From Pratylenchus scribneri (Eukaryota > Nematoda > Chromadorea > Rhabditida > Pratylenchidae): a stretch of 64,000 nucleotides of DNA. The notes under the pieces are model-generated. The model saw only the letters and a program-made list of their open reading frames with translations. It was not told the DNA's origin and did no database searches. Positions 55,901-64,000 of the stretch are shown here, in pieces. The stretch spans positions 372,001 through 436,000 of the forward strand of contig JAQSEB010000010.1 of assembly GCA_030063045.1 (NCBI GenBank), given 5' to 3'. Positions within the stretch are counted from its first letter, which is position 1; each line of letters begins with the position of its first letter. Made by a program: the position numbers and the translations under genes.

Positions 55901-58739
55901 CAGCAGCTCTATCCAATTTTGGGTATATTTGGTTTTTGAATGTGTGGGACAAACCATTGAACCGTTATAATCTTTTTCCCCATTTTCAATGTTTTTTTTG
56001 TCAAATTAAATTCTATCCATTCGTATCATTCAATCAATTATATTCTAATTTTAATTTTTACGCAATCATCCAATGCATCCCAAAATTGCTCCAAGGCTTG
56101 TCGAAATAAATTGGCACAATTCAGCCATTCCTTCTTGTCATAAGAATGAACTGCGTCCATATAAATTTTCTAACGGCAAAATATTTAATATTAATTCAAT
56201 ACCATCAATTTCTTTACGATTAATTTTGAAAATTGATAATAATCCCTGCTGGATTACCTAAGCGCTGGTCTAGCTAATTTTTAGAATCTCGGCTTCTAAA
56301 CTTCCCACAGACTCGAAAATAGGCTCATTCTATTAGACATGGTCGATTTAGTCTATGAAATTTCAATTTTAAACCGGTTCGAGCTTGTTTTGAAAAGCTG
56401 AACCATTGTTTAAACCCAAACCGGTTTCGATTTACTAACTTTTGTCTAAGCCATAATACCCGTCTGAAATTGAAATTTCATAAACTAAATGGACCATGCC
56501 GAGTCGAATGAGCCTATTCTTGAGTCTCTGGATTATGAAGAAATGGAGATTCTCAAAATTAGATAGGTCAGCCTTAGCTAATTCCCCGAAATTAGTCAAT
56601 TCCCAACATTTTCTGTAGAAAATTTATTGGACCTGATAAGAGGGTTGCCAATTATCCGTTAGCCATTCATGAGTAAAACCCGGTTGTTCCATATAGAAAT
56701 GCAAATTTTCCAATGTTTCCGTGTCTCGTGGATTGGCCACCAAATAAGTGAAAGCACTTTGAGTGGCTTGTCTCAAATGGCCCAACTAAAAATAAATAAA
56801 TAAAATTAGAAAAATACGTCTATTAATTTACCCAAAAATGACAGAATTTACATAAAATATTATTACCTAAAATTTTCATGTCGAAAAATAAATGTTTTTT
56901 GAGGCCATATTATTTGGCCAAATCAGGCTTCTTTAAGTTTCCTAACCTACCTAGCCTTAAACTCATCCTGGGCCCAAAACTAAGCCTGAACCCTAACACC
57001 TAGTTATATGGCCAAGTTTTATGGCCTCAAAAATAAATTATTTTTCAATATGAATACGAATTATTTTAGGTAAATTCAGTAATTTTTGAGTAAATTAATA
57101 TTATTCCAAAATGGAAAAATAATATACTTTAAATTCCCTATTAGAAGCCCCCCTCTCTAATAGAAGCCCCTGTACCGCTGTATCGTATTTTTAAGGAGAA
57201 AAAATATAAAAATTAAATTTATATTTCCTTTGGAGGGTCTATGAAATAAGCCCCGAGGCTTCTAATAGAGAATTTACGGTATAGAAAAATACGGAAACTA
57301 ACTTTCCAATAGCAAAATTGAAGATAATGAAATGGCCGGCGATTTTCAAATTCTCCCAATAATTCATCCAAATTCCACACTTTTGAATTACTTTGGAACA
57401 TTTCCGGCGGGAATTTTTCAATCCGACATCTGAGCAGACAAAGTGCCCGGCTACTTTCGATTCGCATAAAAATATTGGTTGGATCCTGTAGAAAATCCCA
57501 ATCCGCGTCATTTTCCATTGATTGATGGCCAAGACTGAATGGAATTTTATTGTGGCACATTCTGAAAAGAGAAACAATAACAAATAATTAAAAATCAGAG
57601 GAAGAGGACTCACTTTCGACACCAAATGATCTGAAAAAATACAAAAAAATTACATTCCAATTTTTTTAAATTTAATCAGCAGAGAAAAAAACATTGAATT
57701 TGCCCAGTAAATATTACCGTATTTTTCCTATTAGAAGCCCGGGGGCTTATAAATTTCAGAGACCCTCCGAGGTGGGAATTTTTTGGAATTTTTGAAGCAA
57801 AAAATGCTCATTTCAGCTTAATTTCACCTCTAAATTGGTTATTTTTGACATGAATTTTTCAATGGGGTGGGGCTTCAAATAGGGAGGGGGGCTTCAAATA
57901 GGAAAAATACGGTAATTTTGGAAAAGACACTGAATGGAAGAAAATAAAATACACCAATTTAAAAAAAAAAGAAATAAAGGAGAATTTTATTATTTATTTT
58001 ATAATCCATTAATTTTGGCCGATAAATGGTTATAATAATTAAGAAGTGTGAAAGAGAAATGGTCATGAAGAATGGATTTACAATTAATGAAAAGAATAAT
58101 AAAATTTATTGTCACTTGTCATCGTCATCCAATTTTCCCCGGGGTTACTATTTTAAATGCCATTAAAAAAGAATTTTTTGCCACAAAACAGTTTTTGACT
58201 TCTAATAAATCATAAACCGGTTTTAGACCCTACAAACCTTATACCCAATTTGTAGATATCATCGAGACGCATTGAATGGTATATAAAATGTCAGGTTTCG
58301 ACCCAGAATTAAATGGTATTAAACTGTTTAAACCATTTTTCCAGTTTTTGGTTTTAAACTCTTTAATTTTGGGCCAAAATCTGAATTTTATATAGCATTC
58401 GATGCTTCTTGATGAGTCTACAAAATATTTTAAGGTTTAGATTTCTGATTTACTGAGAAGTCAAAAACTGTTTTAGTAGCAAAAAAATACTCTTTCCTTT
58501 CCCATTTCCCCATTTTTTACCTGTTCTTTGTATGATCGATAACTTTCCAGTGCTCTGAGCATATAGGCCACACATTCCGGCCAATTTTCCATTGTGTATT
58601 CATTTTTGCCAAATTGATAGAATTGTTCAAATGTAAGCGACGATTCCGGGGGAGAGGCCAAAATTTTATTAATCGCCAAGTGAAGAAATATTAAAAATTG
58701 GAGTAAAATGAGGATAATTGGGGCTACTAAAGAAGACAT
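52910..58739 (-). CDS. CRTAP/leprecan-family secreted protein without dioxygenase domain
   Basis: Eleven exons give 529 residues: 58521-58739, 57614-57630 (17 nt), 57303-57561, 56633-56785, 56062-56169, 55361-55448, 55185-55310, 54566-54720, 54440-54520, 53544-53808 and 52910-53028. The family (CRTAP, P3H4, prolyl 3-hydroxylases) acts in the ER on procollagen. A signal peptide ([20 protein letters not shown]) is followed by the TPR-like leprecan region: [54 protein letters not shown] and [14 protein letters not shown]. The C-terminal part ([17 protein letters not shown]) resembles the start of the P3H catalytic domain, but no HxD...H iron site follows. The protein ends in a short Cys-rich tail ([19 protein letters not shown]). 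It is therefore probably a scaffold, not an enzyme. Introns hold family A, F and G elements. Confidence 0.8.
53105..53480. mobile_element. Family A element with expanded 19-bp unit
   Basis: Family A arms (TTTGTCCCACACATTC, GACGAGATCTATCGATTG) around eight units of CCACATTTTGGTTTTAAA. The expanded piece differs from that in other copies. It is in the last intron of the CRTAP-like gene. Confidence 0.75.
54835..55155. mobile_element. Family A element
   Basis: Carries TTTGTCCCAACCATTCACAA, GACGCATTGAATGGTATATA, two TTTAAACGGTTTAAACCACA units and ACTTAAACCGGTTTAATC. It is in an intron of the CRTAP-like gene. Confidence 0.75.
55540..55975. mobile_element. Family A element
   Basis: Carries CCTTATATTCAATCGATAGA, four 42-bp units, TATACCATTCAATGCGTCTA and GAATGTGTGGGACAAACC. 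It is in an intron of the CRTAP-like gene. Confidence 0.75.
56270..56590. mobile_element. Family F inverted-repeat element
   Basis: Arms: CTAGCTAATTTTTAGAATC, ATGGTCGATTTAGTCTATGA and TGAAATTTCAATTTTAAACC, with the inverse GAAATTGAAATTTCATAAAC and GACCATGCCGAGTCGAATGA. It is in an intron of the CRTAP-like gene; the other copy is at 59210. Confidence 0.7.
57125..57290. mobile_element. Family G element
   Basis: TAAATTCCCTATTAGAAGCC and, inverted, GGCTTCTAATAGAGAATTTA at the ends; 165 bp. It is in an intron of the CRTAP-like gene. Confidence 0.7.
57710..57920. mobile_element. Family G element
   Basis: TTACCGTATTTTTCCTATTA and its inverse AATAGGAAAAATACGGTAAT at the ends; 200 bp with GGGGCTTCAAATAGGGAG inside. 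It is in an intron of the CRTAP-like gene. Confidence 0.7.
58185..58475. mobile_element. Family B element
   Basis: Carries TTTTTGACTTCTAATAAATC, GATATCATCGAGACGCATTG and a diverged inverse arm (GATGCTTCTTGATGAGTCTA). It is in intron 1 of the CRTAP-like gene. Confidence 0.7.
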
Positions 58740-59204
58740 ATTTATTGGCCGAAGATTGTGAATGTGAGAAGGAGGAATGAATGCTATTGAGTGGACATTA
58801 TAAGGTGAAAGAGTTTGTGGGTATGGCCAAGCCAAGCAAAGCCAAGCAGATGCCCAATAAATGCTTCTTTTACTAGTTGAAAGAACGGATCGATTAAAGA
58901 GTTGTGTTGGGTTAAAAAAAATGTTCGACACATATTTTCTATTGGAAATACTCAAAATGATGGCATAAAACATCGAAAATGACGAAAAGATTAAAATCAT
59001 AATGGAATAAATTTAAATTTTTAAAAATAAAGACATTAATATTAGGTGTGGAAAAGAAGATATAGAATTCAATGGAAAATAAAACATCGGAAACAGTTCT
59101 AATTCTAGACATCAATATGTTTTTATTTGCTTCTTGAGGGTATATTAGACAAGTAGTAGTCATCTTCTAATAAGAATAAGAATACATATGTTACAGCTAA
59201 TATT

Positions 59205-59595
59205 GGAAATTAGCTAATTCCGGAATTAGCTAGCTAGCTAATTTTGGAAATCTCGGCTTCTAGACGTCGTACAGATTCGAGAGTAGGCTCATTCGATTCG
59301 TCATGGTCGATTTACTATATGAAATTTCAATTTCAGACTTTTTCCCTAAACCCCTTGCCCTCAATCCCTAGCCCAAAGCCCCTAAATCCCATGCCTCCTT
59401 TAACCATAACACTAACCCTAGTCCTAGCCCCTAAACCGGTCTGGAATTGAAATTTCATAGAGTAAATCGACCATGGCGAATCGAATGAGCCCACTCTCGA
59501 GTCTGTACGACACCTAGAAGCCGAGATTTCCAAAATTAGCTAGCCCATTTGCCTAGCTAATTCCGGAATTAGCTAATTTCCAATATTATCTGTTA
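59205..59595. mobile_element. Family F inverted-repeat element with C-rich centre
   Basis: Arms carry GGAATTAGCTAGCTAGCTAA, AAATCTCGGCTTCTAGACG and CATGGTCGATTTACTATATG, returning inverted near 59450-59590. The centre (59338-59440) is CCCTAAACCCC/CCCTAGCCC-like. It is intergenic, between the CRTAP-like start and the ShKT gene. Confidence 0.75.
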
Positions 59596-60109
59596 TATAG
59601 CAAATTTTTTAAAAGATTCAATTTGAAAATCAAACAAATGTAATTCTAGACTTGAGGGTTAATCATATTTAAAAATTAATAGTGTAAAATTGAATAAAAT
59701 TTAAAGTAGTTCGGATATAGAAAATAAAGGTAAATTAGATAAAAATAAAAGAATTCTAAAAAGTTGCAATTCTTGGCTACAGAATGTGTTTTATTCCCTT
59801 CAGGATATATCAGAGGGCATATTAAAAATTAATTAAAAATTATGATGATACGGGGTGTCTTTATTCTAGAAGATAATGGTGAATTTAATAAAAATAAAAT
59901 TCACAAAGTGATAATTCTAAGCTCCAGTTGATTTTCCCTTGAGGTATCCTAAAGAGAAGAGAATTGTAGATGAAGCATTCACAACGGAAATACACTGGAA
60001 TCTGGATTCAATTTTTATTAAAAATATTTATTATTTTATTCGAAAAATACAACAAAAATGAAATGGCACACTTTAAATTGACCCTCCCAATTGGATAGGA
60101 CCCAACTTG

Positions 60110-60435
60110 ACGCCGTTCAAAATAACTCATCAAGGACTGAACCAATTTTGATGATTTTATATAGAATTAAAGAGCATCTTTTGGCTAACAAATTAAATTA
60201 ATTTTATTTAAATTGGTTCAAAATTGATGAATTTATGGCCAAAAACTTTTAAAAAGACCTTTATAATGAATTAGCAAAATGCTTAATAGTTTTTTGGGCA
60301 TAATTCCAATAATTCTGAACCAATTTAAATAAAATTAATTTCATTTGATAGCCAAAAGTCTGCTCTTTAATTTGATACCAAAATTGTCAAAATTGGCCCA
60401 GTACTTGATCAGTAATTTGAAAAGGCGTCAAGTTT
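60110..60435. mobile_element. Family C palindromic element
   Basis: ACTTGACGCCGTTCAAAATA and, inverted, GAAAAGGCGTCAAGTTT mark the ends, so this copy shows the full element. It ends 19 bp from the ShKT stop. Confidence 0.8.
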
Positions 60436-60453
60436 GTCCGCTCCCATCCAATA

Positions 60454-60708
60454 TCAAATACAATTTCCACAAGTTTTTCGGCAAAACAACTTTCCCATTA
60501 GGCCAAAACAATGTTCCCTGTTGTTGGTGGAGGCAAGCCGTGCACAAAATGAACTTTTATCCGTGCAATGTTCATCATTTCCATCCTCATTCTTTTCTTT
60601 GGATGTGGCCATTTTCTCTTTATTTGGGCAATTTCCACAAGAAGCTGGGCAAATTTCCTGTCGAATCACCTCCGATTTTTCACAATAATGCAGGACGGGT
60701 AAAGACAT
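60454..60708 (-). CDS. ShKT cysteine-domain protein or exon
   Basis: A single open exon of 84 codons. It holds one complete ShKT domain with all six cysteines (HC, FC, HC, FC, TC, GNC) near its end, and the second half of another (HYC...EICPASCGNC). ShKT domains are common in secreted nematode proteins and often follow astacin or other enzyme domains. A separate exon at 60979-61046 supplies exactly the missing first two cysteines (EECEDRNWRC), with good splice signals. The only acceptor I can find (A CCG..., near 60752) would create a stop codon at the join, so I report the ATG-initiated exon alone. No signal peptide is visible, which also argues for upstream exons. It could be the 3' part of the astacin gene. 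Confidence 0.6.
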   Translation of the reverse strand: MSLPVLHYCEKSEVIRQEICPASCGNCPNKEKMATSKEKNEDGNDEHCTDKSSFCARLASTNNREHCFGLMGKLFCRKTCGNCI

Positions 60709-60978
60709 AAAAATTATGGGAATATGATTTATGATTATATAGGAAGTCGGTCTTTTTATGTTTTAGGGGTAGGTTAGAATTTTATTTTCACAAATTCCAT
60801 TTTTCTATTTTCAAAAATTTTGATTTTTAAAAATTTAGTTTTTCGATTTTTAATAAATTAATTTTTCGATTTTTTAAAATTTAGATTTTCGGTTTTTAAA
60901 AATTTCTTTTTTAAATTTCATCGAATTTGTGAAACCGAAATAGAAACCGATTTTGACCAACCCTATTTATGATATTAC

Positions 60979-61046
60979 CAAAAAATGCATCGCCAATTTC
61001 GGTCTTCGCATTCCTCATTCCCAATGGTGGAGGACGTCGTCAATTC
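60979..61046 (-). CDS. Candidate ShKT half-domain exon
   Basis: A 68-nt stretch bounded by CCCCCAG and GTAATATC, reading in phase 0 as ELTTSSTIGNEECEDRNWRC. The two cysteines and the following IFW match the start of a ShKT domain. It is probably part of the same gene as the 60454-60708 exon or of the astacin gene; the join is not resolved. Confidence 0.45.
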
Positions 61047-61254
61047 CTGGGGGTTCATATGAATGAAAAATGTCAAAAAATGATTGAATTTAAACGCAAA
61101 CTTTTTCCCGGTTTTTAACTCTACGCTTTACCTCAATTGCTTTACAACATTTTATTACTCATTCATAACTCGGTTGAAAATGTTTTTTTATTGTATTATT
61201 ATTACTTATTCCATTCCTCTCTCACTCCATTCCCACAATTCTTAGTTTTTGATC

Positions 61255-61565
61255 CATATATAGTACCATATCCCAACAAGGCAATAACCAATATTGGGAG
61301 GCAATATACCTTTAGGAAAGCCCTAAATGTCCTCTACAATTTTGCCATTTTAAATTTTATAAAATCCAGGCTTTGAAAAAGGTACATTTCTTTGAATGGA
61401 ATAAACCCGAATTTGTTTGTTTGGAGGAAAAGCCACTTATTTTACAAATTATTTAAACATTTAAAAGAGCAATTATAAAAGCTATTTTTTAGAGGACATT
61501 TAGGGCTTTCAAATGGCATATCGCCTTCCTCAATTGGTTGTTCCCTTCTCGAGATATGGCCAAAA
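61255..61565. mobile_element. Family D element
   Basis: Starts CAACAAGGCAATAACCAAT, contains AAATGTCCTCTACAATTTTG and TTTTTTAGAGGACATTTAGG, and ends TTGGTTGTTCCCTTCTCGAG. It is between the ShKT exons and the astacin stop. Confidence 0.75.
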
Positions 61566-61868
61566 AACGACCCACTTTACATTGGATCGCCACATTTCGT
61601 CTTTTGCAAAATATTGGTAGTAAAAGTAAAATGTTTTATTTTTATTTAAAGCAAAGAAAAGTTTTTATTATGAAAGCAACGAAATTGAAAAAAAAAGATG
61701 AAAGAAAAAGCATAAAAATGATAAGTAAAAAAATAAAATTAAGAAGCAAAAATACGGCAAAAAGCAAAATATTTATTGTGTAAAATCCAAATTTTCATTC
61801 AATTTAATTTTTATTTTTGTGCTTGACCCGCATAATTAGCATCCCAAAAACTCGAATTTATTTTCATC

Positions 61869-63430
61869 TCATCTCCGTCGTCCCGCCCATGTTCGTCGCC
61901 ATCCAAATTGTTGTTGTTGTTGGCCAAGCATCCATTTCCATTGGCCACCAGCCCAGTGTCCTCCAAATCGATTGGTGTTTGTGGTGGTCATTGGCCTCTG
62001 TTTTTTATAAGCGATAATAAGCCGAATTAAGGCAATTAATAAGCGTGTGGCAATCAAGGATGGGTTCGATGTCGATTTTCGGTCATTTTTGGGACCGAAA
62101 TGTCGTTTTTCAATTTCGTTAATTTTTTGGGACATTGAACCCATCCCTGGTGGCAATTGAATATGCTCCAAAGCCCAACTAGGTGCCCCCAAGCCATTTC
62201 ATTATCAATGAATGTGCCCAACTTGACGCCAAGCCAACTTGATGCCGTTTAAAATAACTCATCAAGGACTGTGCCAATTTTGATGATTTTGGTATCAAAT
62301 TAAATAGCAGATTTTTTGCTATCCAATAAAATTAATTTTATTTAAATTGGTTCAGAAATGATGAAGTTATGGCCAAAAAACTGTTGAAAATTTTGCCAAT
62401 CCATAGTAAAGACCATTTTAAATAGGTTTTTCGTGCACAACTTCATTAATTCTGAAGCAATTTAAATAAAATTAATTTCATTGGATAGTCAAAAGTCTGC
62501 TCTTTAATTTGATACACAAATCATCAAATTTGGTTCAGTCCTTGATAAGATATTATAATCGGCGCAAAATTGGTCATCCCCTAGCCATGTCATCATCATC
62601 ATCGACTAATTTACCTGTTGAATTGGTCGTCCACCTCGTTGTGAAGATGGATCCACAATTCCCACTGTTCCCCCTCGACCATTTCCTGGCGGCTCACATT
62701 GATACAATTTGTTGATTTTGCGCAAATCAGTCTCACTAAATGATTAAAAATGCTCAATTCTGTTAATGCCCAGAAGGGGAATTTCAATATCTATTCAAGT
62801 ATTTTGGCCTATAAATCAATCAAGCAATGACAAATTTGGGAAGGAAATATACCATTTGAAAGCCAGAAGTGTCCTTTACAATTTGGCTTATTTGAATTTT
62901 ATAAAATCCTGGTTTTTAAAAAAGTTACATGTCTTTGAGTGGAATAAACCCGAATATTTGTTTGTTGGAGGAAAAGCCGCTTATTTTACAAATTATTTTA
63001 ACATTTCAAAAAATAATTAGAATTGGCCACTTTTTAGAGGACATTTAGGGCTTTCAAATGGCATATCGCCTTCCTGAATTGGTTGCTTCCTTCTCGAGAT
63101 AAGGCCAAAATAATGGGCCAAGGAAATGAAAATGGCAAATGCCTACCTGAATGCAACACGTTGGCCCATTTTATGGGAACCAGCCCTCCTTGGCACAATC
63201 GTTCGTTTGCCATTCGACGAAAATGCATATGGCCCATAGTGCATTATACCTTTATGACAATTACGGCATTTTAAGCATTCCCCTTTCCTCTTTTGCTTAC
63301 TTCCATAATCGTATGGTTCGCCTAGCTGTAGCGTGGGGGGGAAAATTGTTGAATGGGAAATTAATATGTGAATTTTGGCCTAAATTCGCTACCTGATCGA
63401 TTGTATTGAAGCTGTATTTTTCGAATTGAT
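61869..63430 (-). CDS. Astacin zinc metalloprotease, C-terminal part
   Basis: Five exons of a gene that continues past the right edge: 63393-63430, 63301-63325, 63147-63249, 62615-62735 and 61869-61997. Astacins are secreted zinc endopeptidases used in nematodes for cuticle moulting, hatching and digestion. The visible part covers the end of the catalytic domain: QFEKYSFNTIDQLGEPYDYG, the Met-turn SIMHYGPYAF with its conserved Met and Tyr, TIVPRRAGSHKMGQRVAFS and the closing ETDLRKINKLYQC. The HExxHxxGFxHE zinc site must lie upstream, outside the window. After the domain comes a Gly/Gln/Arg-rich tail (CEPPGNGRGGTVGIVDPSSQ). The last exon is the weakest call: 61869-61997 gives a G/Q/W-rich end, but another frame there is also open (LANNNNNLDGDEHGRDDGDE). 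Introns contain family C and D elements. Confidence 0.82.
62220..62578. mobile_element. Family C palindromic element
   Basis: GATGCCGTTTAAAATAACTC and GATTTTGGTATCAAATTAAA in one arm, with the inverse in the other. It is in the last intron of the astacin gene. Confidence 0.75.
62815..63120. mobile_element. Family D element
   Basis: Contains GTTACATGTCTTTGAGTGGA, TTTTTAGAGGACATTTAGGG and the end TTGGTTGCTTCCTTCTCGAG. It is in an intron of the astacin gene. Confidence 0.75.
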
Positions 63431-64000
63431 CTGGATAGAAAAAATCGGGGTGAAATTAGAGGGAATTCCAACAAAAAGTTTTGGCCCGAAGCTTTATAAA
63501 TTTTTATATGCTGAAACATTTTCGCTAATTTTGATCCCATTTTAAAGAGCCTGGATGAGATCTATCGAATGATATAGAAAAAGAATTGACAGGCTTATAA
63601 AATTAGTTAAATTATGGCTCAAAATATTTGAAAAAATTATGAAAAAATGATTTCATTTTTATTCATGAAAACATTTTCAACCCTAAATTCCAATATATTT
63701 ATGAATAATTTCATTCAATATAAAAGATTTAGTTCTTCAAAATGACACCATATTAGTCGAAAATGATTTAGGCCCTCAAGAGTTATGGTCTCTTTAAATA
63801 GGTTACTGTACGAAAATGATAAGAGATATTCCAATTCTCATTGTAAAAATCAAAATTATTCCACAAAAGGATGAAGTCCCACTCTTTTAATATTTACGAT
63901 TCGATAGTTAAAACACTTTGCTCTATAAAATGACATTAAATTAGTTGAAAATGGTTTAGCCCTACAAGAGTTTGTTGGACTCAAAAACGGTTCTCTCTTC
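63431..64000. other. Probable astacin intron at the window edge
   Basis: No further exon could be fitted. Two related segments (63720-63790 and 63905-63975) share AAAATGACA...ATTAG(T)TGAAAATG and a CAAGAGTT end, about 185 bp apart in direct orientation. Confidence 0.4.

Noticed and set aside
59338..59440. Interstitial telomere repeat (CCCTAA-like)
   Set aside because: The C-rich centre of a family F element has irregular spacing and does not match nematode TTAGGC repeats.

Overview
The window is nuclear DNA of a nematode, very AT-rich, with many short introns that mostly end in TTTTAG or TTTCAG. The evidence is the gene content: a slicer-less Argonaute resembling the worm-specific WAGO group, ShKT cysteine domains, an astacin protease, and tiny exons. 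Species cannot be fixed from the sequence. A clade IV (Tylenchina-like) worm is a guess.

Twelve gene models were rebuilt by reading exons on both strands and requiring splice sites and codon phase to agree. From left to right they are: (1) a 115-residue protein of unknown family (156-1502, -); (2) a 231-residue secreted protein of unknown family (2122-5658, -) with a 2-kb minisatellite in one intron; (3) Rabex-5, a Rab5 exchange factor (6388-13840, -); (4) a mitochondrial ornithine carrier (14408-18136, -); (5) the splicing factor PRP19 (19052-24487, -); (6) a KSR-type kinase scaffold (25274-28928, -); (7) the GTPase DRG1 (29683-33890, +); (8) a DMAC2-like mitochondrial leucine-rich protein with an extra C-terminal region (34806-39804, +); (9) a WAGO-like Argonaute (43592-52078, +); (10) a CRTAP/leprecan-family protein (52910-58739, -); (11) a ShKT-domain protein (60454-60708, -, with a likely extra exon at 60979-61046); (12) the C-terminal part of an astacin metalloprotease (61869-63430, -, 5' part outside the window). 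Models 1-10 close in frame from ATG to stop.

Almost all remaining DNA is repeats. About ten families of short non-autonomous inverted-repeat elements (called A-J here) fill introns and intergenic DNA, usually 250-400 bp each. Several are nested: a hAT-like element with an 8-bp target duplication sits inside a family E element, and a 700-bp element splits a family D element. Minisatellites are also prominent: a 24-bp unit that stays open as ELLKSEQA, several arrays sharing the core AAAACACA, and a 42-bp unit expanded inside family A elements.

The genes are mostly unrelated housekeeping functions (endosome traffic, urea/ornithine transport, splicing, Ras signalling, translation-linked GTPase, complex I assembly, small-RNA silencing, collagen modification). 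No operon or pathway cluster is evident, although genes 1-6 all lie on the minus strand. The astacin/ShKT pair at the right edge may be one gene, since many nematode astacins carry C-terminal ShKT domains.
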